Assembly: GCA_036897095.1 (NCBI GenBank)
Contig: JAYMSP010002133.1
Coordinates: 1 to 26,071 of the forward strand
Length of the DNA stretch: 26,071 bases
Direction of reading: 5' to 3'
Source: Plantago elongata
Taxonomy: Eukaryota; Streptophyta; Magnoliopsida; Lamiales; Plantaginaceae
This document shows, one piece after another, positions 10,855 through 20,211 of the stretch; positions within the stretch are counted from its first letter, which is position 1; each line of letters starts with the position of its first letter. The notes below the pieces were generated by a model that saw only the letters and a list, made by a program, of their open reading frames with translations, was not told the DNA's origin and did no database searches. The translations under genes were made by a program, and so were the position numbers.

Positions 10855-10985
10855 GGACGCCCTAATCTTACTTAACCATCAACTGACCTTATACATTATA
10901 TACATGCACATGCAACACTACTAGCTAGCTAATACTGCTACATTTTAATTACTAACATTTAACCAGATTAATTGATCCACATACC

Positions 10986-11504
10986 ATGTCAGGAGCTTCC
11001 GGACGCCACCCTGTGTACCGTGGAGTAAGGCAGAGGAAGGGCAGTGGCAAATGGGTGTCCGAAATTCGTGAACCCAGAACTCCAAATCGAATATGGCTCG
11101 GATCATTCCCCACTCCTGAAATGGCAGCTATAGCGTACGACGTGGCAGCACTTGCTCTGAAAGGCAATGATGCTGAGCTAAACTTTCCGAATTTAGCTCC
11201 TAACTTACCCATTCCTGCTTCGACCTCTCCACAAGACATTCAGGCTGCTGCAGCCAGTGCGGCGACAGCAGCAGGGGCCAGTAGCGATGCAATTGGGATA
11301 CACAATCCGGACCCTCCAGCAGTGGAAATGAGAGGTAATTATGATAACCAAGAGTATGTGGATGAGGACATGATTTTTGATATGCCGAATGTACTAGTGA
11401 ACATGGCTCATGGAATGCTGATCAGCCCACCAAGAATCGATAACTACAGCACGGGAGATGATAATCAGAGCAACTATGATGAGAACCTCTGGAATTATCC
11501 ATAG
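10986..11504 (+). CDS. AP2/ERF transcription factor, DREB type (ERF group III)
   Basis: A 172-residue, single-exon nuclear DNA-binding protein. The AP2 domain spans about residues 10-68: YRGVR, then WVSEIREP with Val24 and Glu29 (the V14/E19 pair of DREB domains), RIWLGSF at 35-41 and the amphipathic helix [16 protein letters not shown] at 45-60, ending AELNFP. V14/E19 favours the dehydration-responsive (DRE/CRT) element as target. The first strand-turn (RQRKGSGKW) seems one residue longer than in most DREB proteins. After the domain come an Ala-rich stretch (86-98) and an acidic segment [20 protein letters not shown] (127-146) followed by SPPR. This matches the MPxxLxxMAxGMLxSPP motif of group III members near Arabidopsis ERF022-ERF027, which probably acts in transcription control. 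It ends DENLWNYP. The first ATG after the TATA box is used and the frame is complete. No neighbour is functionally linked. The family is certain; the exact orthologue is not. Confidence 0.95.
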   Translation: MSGASGRHPVYRGVRQRKGSGKWVSEIREPRTPNRIWLGSFPTPEMAAIAYDVAALALKGNDAELNFPNLAPNLPIPASTSPQDIQAAAASAATAAGASSDAIGIHNPDPPAVEMRGNYDNQEYVDEDMIFDMPNVLVNMAHGMLISPPRIDNYSTGDDNQSNYDENLWNYP

Positions 11505-13378
11505 TAGTTGATCACACAAAATGGCTAATGCTAAGAGAAGTGTGTTAGTATTAAAAGATGGATTGTGTGTGTTTCTATATGTACATGCATGCTAGCAAGC
11601 TAATTTAATTGCTATTACATGCATGTTCACCTTATATTGTAACTTGTGAGGGATAATTATGAACTCATATAGTCATATATATTAATGGATTACTTGCATT
11701 GCAAGATATATAATTGGTATCTGAAAAGCTTAATTTTTTTCCAAGCAATGTTTCACCAAATTACCAATAGATGTGTCTATGAAGTTAACAGTCCAATAAC
11801 CAACCACCAATTCGAGCCAGAGTTGGAAATTAATGACAGCATTTAGCTTGGTAAGTTGTCAACATGTGGAGATAGTAATCAGCTTCTGCAGTTACTGGAT
11901 ATATTCAAATTTCAAACTTACTGAACTAACCGTCTATGGGATTGAAAGAGTATTTTAGGGTTCTTATACCCTTAAATGAATTTAACCCAGCCAATTTATA
12001 TTTTTTTTCTAATGCGTGGTGATCTTTCCTATTGTATAATGTGATATTTCTTATTGTATTGTAAGTATATGATAACAAGGTCCTTTACACGACCTGCTCA
12101 TGCATGTGAAAGTTCATGGCATTGGATTAATTTGGGGCTAATGGGTATCATGCCCATAGAATCATCGGATCGAGTAGCCTTCGAGAAGAAGATCGAGTTC
12201 CAGTTCCAATTTGGACTATTTGGCGGGATGACATGTATTTAAACTGCTCAAGCCTCAATAGGTTCCAAATCCCAATCTATATAAACTACCAGGTTCAGAT
12301 GGTCTCCCTAGCCTTGTATATCTTATGTAATGATTTTTATTTCAATATGAACACCCCTTTAATTTTGACCCTGTCAAAGAATTAATTTAATGATTCCCCT
12401 TTTCATCATGTTTTCGCATAATTTCTTGCAGGATCAGAACTTATGGAAATTACCCGGAAATGAGGATTAACCGATTAATTGAGGGTTGAGGAAATTGTTC
12501 TGAAATTTATCACTTACCAGTCACCAAGATTCGCTGCTTGTAGATCCATCGTCATTATGCATATCTCCGGGGAAGTCTTGCGGTTTGGCAATTGAACAAG
12601 GCAAACGATGAATTCCTAAGTTTGCAGTTTTGCACTGAATTGGTGGCTAAATTGTGTTAAGGGCTTCACTAATTTTACTAAAAGTTCTCTGTCAAATGTG
12701 GACTTTTGTGCATTGTGCTCTCTAAAGTTTGCATGTGTACCCAAGATTCAAAACTCAAATATATATTCATCCAATTGGGTTCAACGTATGATGGGGATTG
12801 ATTTTGCAGGGTTGCGGGGCGAGGGCCAGGCACCATGACCTTATCCATGAGTTGAGGTATCATGTTCAAGTAGTTGGGGTGGAATAAATCTCTTATGTCT
12901 ACTGTCTACGGGGAATCGAATGGCATCGAAAGACCCTCTTCGATCAATGTATTTGGTAGGTTTCTTTTGCAAGAATGTGAGGCTGCCGAGAATGTGATCT
13001 TTTTTTGTCCATCTTGGCTCTCAAATTATGTAACTAACGACAAACTTTGTTCAACTGATAGATTTGTTCGGACCTTTCCCTTTATTTATTAGTTGGTTCC
13101 ACCCCAATCTATCCTACTTTAATTAATTAAAGTTTCACTTCCTTTAAAAATTAAAATTTTTGCATGTGTCTGTAAATTTTACCCCTTAAATTTCGAATTC
13201 GGGTCAATTTGCTACCTTGATTTACCCACCAACCCGATCAAATTTAAGTGGCAAACTCGCATGAAAAACTAGATTCTGGGATCAAGGAGCAGACATTTTC
13301 AAAATGAAGAATACTCTCTGGTGCTTTTGGTTCTAAATTATAAAACAGAATAAAGAATTAAAAAGAAATATAAAATCT
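11505..13378. other. Long spacer with no recognised gene
   Basis: Frames here (for example 12054-12242, 12678-12869, 12874-13092) have no family features, no conserved motif and no supporting promoter. I see no terminal repeats with target duplications. The first ~200 bp should include the ERF 3' untranslated region. Confidence 0.5.
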
Positions 13379-13384
13379 TTATTC
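13379..13384 (-). terminator. Poly(A) signal of the 13441-13914 gene
   Basis: AATAAA on the minus strand, about 57-62 nt beyond the stop codon, in the usual position for a plant polyadenylation signal. Confidence 0.6.
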
Positions 13385-13440
13385 GTTAAATTACAGGCCC
13401 AAATTATACTAAAGTATCATGAATCAAAGTATTACATGCC

Positions 13441-13914
13441 TCAAGGCTGTTCTTGATCTTGTTTCACAACTCCTGGAATATTTACTGTCCGAACTTTGAA
13501 CCGCTCCAGCCTAGGCTCATCAGAAGCAGAAATATCACCATCTAGACCTCTATCCATTGTTACTCTTACATCATCCACATCTCTTAAATTCAGATTCCCA
13601 ATCAAATTTTCAAGCTCGTCTGAAACAGGGCTTCCCCTGAAATCATGTAACGTTTCTTCAACCAACTTTCCAATCGGGACACCATCTTCGATCTTGGAAA
13701 TGAATTTCTTGAACAAGTCCTGTCCTTTTTTATCCAGTTTATGCATGATCCGTCGCAGTGTAAGCAAAGAATGGTCTTCTTCTACAAATCCATTTGAGCA
13801 ACTTTCTTCAAGAGTTTCCGTGTAGCTGGTCCGTGAATCATCTGCACACGAAGGCCTCGAAGGTTGAGGGAATTGCTGGAACATCGGTGCCAAAGTACTG
13901 CTGTTTGTCGCCAT
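13441..13914 (-). CDS. Small protein of an unrecognised three-member family, copy 1
   Basis: Encodes 157 residues, without introns. I do not recognise the family and assign no function. Two other copies in the window define its conserved blocks. These are KKGQDLFKKFISKI (62-75), DFRGSPVSDELENLI (81-95), MDRG (110-113) and a C-terminal block SASDEPRLERFKVRTVNIPG (119-138). The block EEDHSLLTLRRI (45-56) is shared with copy 3. The N-terminal ~40 residues are Ser/Gln/Pro-rich and probably disordered. No signal peptide or membrane segment is seen. An ATG at 14025 is in frame, but it lies upstream of the TATA box (13970-13979). The ATG at 13914 begins MATNSS, like MATGSL of copy 2, and gives the same length as copy 3, so I chose it. 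Promoter W-box cores suggest WRKY control. The opposite-strand frame 13496-13825 is a shadow. Confidence 0.8.
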   Translation of the reverse strand: MATNSSTLAPMFQQFPQPSRPSCADDSRTSYTETLEESCSNGFVEEDHSLLTLRRIMHKLDKKGQDLFKKFISKIEDGVPIGKLVEETLHDFRGSPVSDELENLIGNLNLRDVDDVRVTMDRGLDGDISASDEPRLERFKVRTVNIPGVVKQDQEQP

Positions 13915-13969
13915 GATAGATGTTTCGTTTTCGAAAGTTTGTGTTGAGTGTCTGCGGTAAAATTGTCTG

Positions 13970-13979
13970 CTATATATAG
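13970..13979 (-). promoter_or_regulatory. TATA box of copy 1
   Basis: The palindromic CTATATATAG lies 56-65 nt upstream of the chosen start and implies a leader of about 30 nt. The longer frame starting at 14025 would begin upstream of this box, which argues against that start. Confidence 0.7.
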
Positions 13980-13994
13980 TGATGAGTAGTTCTT

Positions 13995-14075
13995 TTTGGT
14001 GGTCAAATTGTTGACAAATCAACATGGTAATATGTCTTTGACAAGTAATTAGTCAAGGACCAGTCAAAGATTTGA
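13995..14075 (-). promoter_or_regulatory. W-box cluster with shared element TCTTTGACAAGTAA
   Basis: Within about 80 bp, several TTGAC/GTCAA cores occur (GGTCAAATTGTTGAC, CTTTGACAAG, AGTCAAGGACCAGTCAAAG). TCTTTGACAAGTAA (14035-14048, plus-strand reading) is identical to 24135-24148 in the promoter of copy 3, and the bases just before it also align. TTGAC is the core bound by WRKY factors. Confidence 0.65.
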
Positions 14076-14099
14076 ATTGTTCAAATAGAGGCATGTTCA

Positions 14100-15419
14100 T
14101 TTAACCAATATGCTTAGATCATACATGAAATGAACCCTGTACAATCTTTGAACAACAATGCTGAATTTCCTTTGTAGTATTCTCTTGAGTGTTGGTTGAG
14201 AATTGAGATAAATTCATTCCACTGTAAATTACCTCACATGTTTATAGAGTTTGAAATGTATTCGCTGTAACTTTTCAAAAAGATTGAATTAATTATGATT
14301 GACATCAGGTATAAAGAACTTCCATTTGTTGTATTAGTAGTAGTAGTATAAGTTATTTTAACCTGCCTTTTTTTTTTCCAGCAATATATATTGTTGAACA
14401 ATGTGCTTTTCCATTCCATATAAGGCAATAAATTAACAGCTATAGTGCATCAGAACTAACAACAGATCTATACATAAACATAAAGTTATGGAAAAGAAAC
14501 TTAATTCCAGAAACTCAGAAGAAGAAGAAGAAATAAAAATGTAAGAGTAGGACTAACATTGGAGCAATCTAATACTTGAGATGTGCTTGACAGGCGTCGA
14601 CTGGGAGTCTGGGACAGAGGTTATAGGAACAGGATTATGCAACAAATTGAGCCATAAAACACCTTGCAAAACCATAAACTTCCATCGTCATTCTCTGTCT
14701 TTCGACATGGACTAATTGAATGTGGTTATAACAAAGAGTCTGTCCACAACCAATTACCATTTATGTGGACTGAAATGTTAAGAGAAGAATGCAATTTGAA
14801 GTGTTGAACCTGTTCACATGAAGCAGAAACCAGTGTATCATGGACTCATTCTCTGTACGAGACACTGGACAAACCGCATTAATTATCAACCACTCAGATT
14901 TGCAGTAACAAGCTAGGTGAGCATGAGAGGATAGAGGATAGCATTAGTATGTAGCTGCTCAGCGGCATAAGAACTTCAGTTTACCAGGCACTTTTGTCGA
15001 CCACCCGAAATTCAATTTCTACTGCCTGCTGATCCCCAAGTTCTTGTGATAAAACTAATCGAAAGAAGATGAAGGACTCAACTCAGCTATTATCTCTTTC
15101 ATAACAAACCAGTGAAACCAAAAGAATTTTGGAACAATATTATTTGACAACATTACTAGCTAACATTGGATTGACATCATGTACACTTATACAGCTCTTT
15201 GATAACATGAAGTCAAACTATATATGTACATTTATGATCCTCCTGCAGCTACATCAGTGTTTGAATTCTCCCTCTAACTTCCGAAAAAAATGTTTTAAGG
15301 GGGGCTAAAAGGATGAAAATTGAATAATATATCATCGAACTTTACACTATATACAAAATGGTGAGCCTCTAAATTAGAAGATGTAAGAATAGCAGGGGAA
15401 AATACATATTTATGTAGAT
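14100..15419. other. Spacer between copies 1 and 2, no recognised gene
   Basis: Only simple tracts stand out: (TAG)n near 14333 and (GAA)n near 14517. The minus-strand frame at 14234-14428 has no family features. I saw no further paralogue or relic of the three-gene family. Confidence 0.5.
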
Positions 15420-15845
15420 TTACTCATCATTTATAATTCCAATAATTACAGTCTTTACTTTGAAACGATCCAACCTAGAACCGAAAGCTGAAATGGTGAC
15501 ATCTACACTTCTCCCCATTGTGGTTAGGCGTACACCATTTCCATTTCTTGGAATTGGATTGGCAACAAAGTTATCTAAGACATCAGAAGCAGGGTTTCCC
15601 CTGATTTCACATAATGCATCCTCGTTCACATGATCGACATGTACTCTATAAACAAACTTATCAAACAACACATGTCCTTTTTCCTTCAGTTCTCGCATAG
15701 CTCCTCGAAGCTCATAAAGTTTCTCAAAATTCGACGGTATCGAACTGTTTTCTGCATCAGTAGCACTAATGTCTGAGTGTAAAAGATTGGATAACTGAGG
15801 AAATTGTAGTGGATTTGGACAGAAAGATAAGCTACCTGTTGCCAT
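15420..15845 (-). CDS. Small protein of the unrecognised three-member family, copy 2
   Basis: Encodes 141 residues without introns, shorter and more diverged than copies 1 and 3. It keeps KEKGHVLFDKFVYRV (54-68), EIRGNPASDVLDNFV (80-94), a changed MGRS (110-113, against M-D/E-RG) and SAFGSRLDRFKVKTVIIGI (119-137). It lacks the EDHSL block and the charged KQDQE/KDDQE tail of the others. It has no signal peptide or membrane segment. The start MATGSL aligns with MATNSS of copy 1. A TATA-like box lies about 120 nt upstream. It is the same strand as copy 1, about 1.5 kb from it, and most likely arose by tandem duplication. Function unknown. The frame is complete, so I call it a gene, but reduced constraint is possible. 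Confidence 0.7.
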   Translation of the reverse strand: MATGSLSFCPNPLQFPQLSNLLHSDISATDAENSSIPSNFEKLYELRGAMRELKEKGHVLFDKFVYRVHVDHVNEDALCEIRGNPASDVLDNFVANPIPRNGNGVRLTTMGRSVDVTISAFGSRLDRFKVKTVIIGIINDE

Positions 15846-15960
15846 TATTTTGGTTTAGGAACTAGGTGAGTGATCAGTTTGTGGTTATGAAGTGTGGTGT
15901 TGATCAGTTTGGTGTTGCCTGGATAACTGGATTGAGTGAAGTAAGTATGTAGCATCTATG

Positions 15961-15970
15961 CTTTATAATG
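15961..15970 (-). promoter_or_regulatory. TATA-like box of copy 2
   Basis: CATTATAAAG on the minus strand, about 115-125 nt before the ATG. Upstream, GGTCAA cores at about 15996 and 16103 are W-box-like, but the exact 14-bp element of copies 1 and 3 is not present. Confidence 0.45.
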
Positions 15971-16274
15971 TACTCAATCTCAACAAGTGCAGTTAATGTT
16001 GGTCAAATCAAATGGTTGAAACTTGGAAAATCAATATTGGTATTTCTCCACAGGTTGAGAGTTAATAAATACTCCATGACTAAATTATTATAAATGTATG
16101 CTTGGTCAACAAGCATGTCTGCTAAATTATTGACAACTCAATAATTCTTTATCGATGATTTGGTTTCACTCAACTTTATGGAAGAAGAGATGTTATTCTC
16201 AATGTCATTGGTAGTTGCATAAATTCACAACTATAAATTCAATTATATGTAGAGAAGTATATGAATAATACAGG

Positions 16275-16425
16275 CAGGGGCGGGGTCTATCGCCCCCAAC
16301 CTCAAATTTTGTTTATTTTTATAAATAATATTTTTTTAAATTTTAATTTCAACACTTTTATCCTCGAAAACCCCTTATATATATAGTTTCGCCCTCACGA
16401 AGTTAAAATCATGCATCTGCCCCTG
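16275..16425. mobile_element. hAT-type MITE
   Basis: The left end reads CAGGGGCGGGGTC and the reverse complement of the right end reads CAGGGGCAGATGC, a short inverted repeat of hAT type. The flanks AATACAGG (16267-16274) and AAGACAAG (16426-16433) agree at 6 of 8 positions. The 151-bp interior is AT-rich and non-coding. Confidence 0.65.
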
Positions 16426-16576
16426 AAGACAAGTAAAAATGGCACTAGCTGACATTTTAAGGTGGAGAATGTTAAAGGTATAATTAGATTAGGACTCATT
16501 AATGTTAGTACTTAGAAGTATTATTGAATTAAAATTCTTTATTATATCTAGCTATACGTAAAAAATAGTTTTGTCA

Positions 16577-16588
16577 TGTTATCAGAGC
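16577..16588 (+). promoter_or_regulatory. Primer-binding site for initiator tRNA-Met
   Basis: TGTTATCAGAGC differs by one base from TGGTATCAGAGC, the usual site complementary to the 3' end of plant initiator tRNA-Met. It directly follows the CA end of the 5' LTR. Confidence 0.75.
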
Positions 16589-17491
16589 GATGTAAGTCTC
16601 CAACGAGCATTGATCATGTCTCTCCTCTTTCCCTTCAATGAATGTTGCAAAGAAAAAACAATTTTCGTATAGTTTGACAGCACAACGCATTCCGAGGAAA
16701 ACGAAATTTTCTAGGGATTCAGCCGTTGGATTGTCACGAAATTTTGAAAGCATCAAGATAACTCGTGGAACTACAATCTGGACGGTGGAAATCAGAATCA
16801 AATCAGGTTTAATAGGTCAAACTTCGGTCTCAATTAAGCAACAGATTGTTGAAAACTATGATCTGATCTCATATGATATTTTCGCCAGGTAATCTCTCAT
16901 CTTTTCCCTCAATGCAATCAATTTGATTGTCCTTGCCCAAATCTCTTTTGTATCTTTTCTCCCCTCTATCCCCCGTTGTAGAACTCCTTTATACAGGACC
17001 CCACGTTCGACATATTCACGTATATACAAAACATCATGTTCGTAAACCTCTTTCAAGTTCTCCTCTAATCGAACAACCCACTGTTGTCGATCAACTCCCA
17101 TGTTCAAACAGTTTTCTTGAATCTGTCGAACTTTCTTCTATCCTCCTGCAATTGCCGCAATCATCGTTCTCCTGTCCAACGATCACCCCAGCCCGTTCCA
17201 TCTTCATCGATCACCTCTGCAATTGCTCGCGATCATCGATCATCCTCTTCTCTGACGGACAATCCTCTGGCTAGGTCTTCTTCGTTGATTACGCAACGAA
17301 TTTCTCTTCTTCTTATGCAGTTGAGCCGTTTTCTTCTCATGCAGTCTACTGCTACGTTTTCTCCACGCGTCATCGACTTCCTCGAGCAACAATATCCGCT
17401 CCTTTCCGAGATCAGATTAAGCTCCCAAAGTCGCACGTCCTGATCAAAAGTGTTCTCATCATCCCTCGGGTCAACCTGACGCCACTAGGCC

Positions 17492-17565
17492 ATCCCACAC
17501 AACTTCCTAGTCCAAAACTCCTTTTGTGATCCCACACAGCTTCCTAGTCCAAAGCTCCTTTCGTG
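17492..17565 (+). repeat. 37-bp tandem duplication
   Basis: ATCCCACACARCTTCCTAGT followed by CCAAARCTCCTTTYGTG occurs twice back to back (17492-17528 and 17529-17565) with three differences, inside the LTR element near its 3' LTR. Confidence 0.8.
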
Positions 17566-17721
17566 GTTAGAGTTCGCGAGGACTCTTTAATATTAGTACT
17601 TAGAAGTATTATTGAATCAGGATTTCTAATCTAATTATACTTCTAACAGAGAAACCCTAGAGGGGGAGAAGCCACCGAGGAGGAGCTAAAATTTTGACTC
17701 AAAACGTACACATTAAAATTG

Positions 17722-18876
17722 GGGAAAATTACAGATGATGCCCCTTAAATATCGCCTCTTTTCATTTCGTCCCTGGATCTCAAACTATTACAGAGTAGTC
17801 CGAAAATTTGTACCAAACGATTTCAAAAATTACAAATAGGTTCAAAAGTCAACGGAAGAGGAGAGAGAGTGCTGACATGGCGCTGATGTGGAGGGGTAAG
17901 TTCGCCTTAATAACGAAAATGCCACCGCCTCTTTTCATTTTTTATTTTCTTTTTGTGGGTAAATGGTTTTCTTTTATTTTTCCTTTTTCTTTTTCTTTTT
18001 CTTTCTTCCTTCCATGGAAGCTTCCATCCTGCTTCTCCAGTCACCACCACCCACCACCGGCGGGCCTTATTTCTTCCACCGCCCTCCACCTTCACCCGCC
18101 ACCACACCCTTTTTCTTCCACCACCGCGAGATCCGCCCGCCACCACCCTCCACCTTCGCCACCGACGGGCCTTATTTTCTTCCACCACCCTCCACCTTCA
18201 CCCGTCACCGCACCCTCCTCGTGCTCTCAGAAACGATCAGAAATGCCCAAAATATGGTAATTTAAAATTTTTGAGAAAAATCGATGAACTGGAGATGTAG
18301 CACCATTTCCAATCCACTGCTTGTCTGTCCATTCATCATTCCAATCTTCTTCTTCTTCTTCATTCCATTCTCCATTTTCATCATTTGATTCTCCATTCTC
18401 ATCATTCCAATCTTCTTCTTCTCATCTTCTTCACGTGACTTCGCATCCATCTCCATTGTCCATCCATTGCTCGTCTGTCGATTCACTTCGCCTCCATTCT
18501 CCAATTCATCCACTTTGCCTCCATCTCCAGTTCATCGTTTCAATCTTGTTACATTCGAGCTGTGAATTTTTGAGAAAAATCGGGGAAGAAGGCTGGAAAA
18601 CAGCCGTTGTGTCTGACAAGAAAGATGGAGAAGAAAAGGTTCTTCCATGGAAGCTCCATTTCCATGAATGAAGAAGAAAAAAAATTATTTTCATTTTCTT
18701 TAATTGTCAAATTTAGTTTCTCTTTTCTTTATTCGGACAAACAAAAAATTCCACGTAGGACAGAGGAAATGCTGATGCTGGAGGGGTGGTCAACGACAGG
18801 GGCCAAAGTGTGTTTGAGATCGAGGGGTGAAAGTGAAATACGCAAATATTTACGGGGTATCTTTTGTAATTCGCCC
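17722..18876. mobile_element. Non-autonomous Mutator-type element with 9-bp target duplication
   Basis: Identical 9-bp flanks TTAAAATTG (17713-17721 and 18877-18885) enclose 1155 bp. Terminal inverted repeats of about 65 bp pair 17722-17786 with 18812-18876, for example GGGAAAATTACAGATGATGC against GGGCGAATTACAAAAGATAC, and both reach GATCTCAAAC. A second inverted pair inside (CTTCCATGGAAG near 18006 and 18643) suggests longer decayed arms. The middle is C/T-rich with (CTT)n and CCACC motifs and contains a ~50-bp direct repeat at 18061-18110 and 18166-18215. Overlapping open frames in both directions here are low-complexity and I do not call genes. No MURA transposase is present. Confidence 0.85.
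18061..18215 (+). repeat. Internal direct repeats in the Mutator-type element
   Basis: CGGGCCTTATTTCTTCCACC followed by GCCCTCCACCTTCACCCG recurs 105 bp downstream with few changes, and a shorter related copy lies between them. Confidence 0.7.
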
Positions 18877-18885
18877 TTAAAATTG

Positions 18886-19400
18886 CAAACCATAACAAAT
18901 TTAACACCATGAAGACTTTAACTTTGATCAAAATCGGTCACACTTTGCATACCACCCAACGTCCATTTAACACTCAATATATGAGAGAAAATGGGATAGA
19001 GAAAAATAAATTTAATAGGAAAAATATTATTTTAATTTCTTCTCTGCAAATTCATTCAGTTTAGCTCTACTAAATTATATTTTATATTGTAATTCAACTG
19101 AGTTCAGTTCAAATAATTACGGTTAAAGATAAGATAGTCTATGTCTCCTGAGAAACTATCTTATGTAGAGACTAAAACATCCGGATAAACATTGCAGTTA
19201 TATTTAAGAACATTAGATGCTTTAAAAAATATATTGATGATATAAAATGTTAACTTATAAAACATTGTTGATATTGTTTAATGAGTAAGTATACTATAAG
19301 GTACGATTTTCCTATTCCATTAGAAAATTTGGTTTCTATGAAGCTGACCGAACGCACGGTTTAATAGAAAATCGGACGCGAACTGAACCAGTTCGGTTTC
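18886..19400. other. Spacer and putative upstream region of the 19522 gene
   Basis: No supported coding frame or element ends. The last 100 bp contain the inverted pieces GAACTGAACCAGTTC and CGGTTT, just before a TATA box. Confidence 0.4.
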
Positions 19401-19410
19401 CTATATATAG
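19401..19410 (+). promoter_or_regulatory. TATA box upstream of the spliced gene at 19522
   Basis: CTATATATAG, 112-121 nt before the ATG, followed by a C/T-rich stretch typical of plant 5' leaders (CTCTCCCTTTCCTGTCGG). Confidence 0.55.
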
Positions 19411-19792
19411 TTTAAAAGCTTTAAAACCTAAAAGTAGATTTTTAGCTCGATTCTCTCCCTTTCCTGTCGGATCTCGCCGTCTCCACCTCAATTTCTACCG
19501 GATTTCTTCATCCTAGCTTCTATGGAGTCCAATCAGGTAAAACCAAACCATTTACTGTGTATTTTTTTTCGAATTTTGGTCCATACATTGGTCAAAACAA
19601 GCTTCCGCTGTTTGTTTTTGCGTGAATCAAATGTATGTGATTTTAACCGATCTGTTGTTTATTTAGCTGATTCAAATTTCAAATCATCATAATCAGGACG
19701 TGGAAGAAGAAAATGACTCCGATGTTGAAATCATACCGGACATTGAGCCTCTGAATCAAATTTGTACGTTCCTTTGAACATGCTATTGTGGT

Positions 19793-20156
19793 TTTAAGCT
19801 TCTATATGCGTACTCCTGCTTTGTTATAGATTTATAATGCAATTATATCAGTCATTTTTTGCTGGGTAGTTTTTAGACGATTTGTTAAACATATAAGATT
19901 CTATGTTACTGTTTTTAAGCTTCTTTATGTGTACTAATGCTTGTTGTATCTTAAAAATGAGATTACATCTCAGTCATTTTTATTTGATAGTTTTTAGACG
20001 ATATGTTAATTATATAAGATTTTATGTTACTGATTTAAGCTTTTTTATGTGTACTCTTGCTTGTTATATTTTAAAAATGAAATTATATCAGTCATTTTTT
20101 TTTTGCTTGATAGATTTTAGACGACCTATTAAACATTTAAGAATCTATGTTACTGT
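19793..20156 (+). repeat. Three tandem copies of a ~122-bp unit in an intron
   Basis: Each unit starts TTTAAGCTTCTWTATGYGTACT and ends with TTTTAGACGATNTRTTAANNAT then ATAAGATTYTATGTTACTG. Copies lie at about 19793-19911, 19911-20032 and 20033-20156. The open frame at 19903-20169 exists because of this periodicity and is not a gene. Confidence 0.8.
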
Positions 20157-20161
20157 TTTAA

Positions 20162-20211
20162 GCTTCTGATATTATGTTTCTTTAATGCTTCTGATATTAT
20201 GTTTCTTTAAT
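20162..20211 (+). repeat. 25-bp perfect tandem duplication
   Basis: GCTTCTGATATTATGTTTCT plus TTAAT occurs twice without a gap (20162-20186 and 20187-20211), directly after the ~122-bp tandem repeats. Confidence 0.9.

Larger units (their letters stand above)
16470..17648 (+). mobile_element. Small LTR retrotransposon (possibly TRIM-like) with 5-bp target duplication
   Basis: The element begins TGTTAAAGGTATAATTAGAT and ends ATTATACTTCTAACA, flanked on both sides by GAGAA (16465-16469 and 17649-17653), a 5-bp duplication as made by LTR integrases. A 5' LTR of about 107 bp ends in GTCA at 16576, followed by a primer-binding site. A truncated 3' LTR (about 17583-17648) shares ATTAGTACTTAGAAGTATTA with the 5' LTR. 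The ~1-kb interior codes for no recognisable gag or pol. Frames such as 16638-16892 and 17084-17443 look like leader sequence. A 37-bp tandem duplication lies at 17492-17565. It could be a TRIM or a deletion derivative of a Copia element. Confidence 0.7.

Noticed and set aside
12054..13092. Short frames at 12054-12242, 12678-12869 and 12874-13092 as small genes
   Set aside because: No conserved motif, promoter or paralogue. Lengths of 62-72 codons are expected by chance in six frames.
13600..13660. LNL / LDL motifs in copies 1 and 3 as EAR repression motifs
   Set aside because: Only L-x-L is present, not L-x-L-x-L or DLNxxP, and copy 2 lacks it.
13496..13825. Plus-strand frame opposite copy 1, with a similar Ser-rich frame opposite copy 3 (23513-23824)
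   Set aside because: They are exact antisense shadows of the conserved genes. Similarity between them follows from the sense-strand homology, and neither has promoter support.
16574..16801. Minus-strand frame with FRDNPTAESLENFV, resembling the FRG-block of the three-gene family
   Set aside because: It lies across the LTR end and primer-binding site of the element at 16470-17648, and the other family blocks are absent. The similarity is short and most likely chance.
17808..18671. Several overlapping Pro/Ser/Phe-rich or Lys/Arg-rich frames
   Set aside because: All fall inside the C/T-rich, repetitive interior of the Mutator-type element and occur in several frames at once. Low complexity explains their openness.
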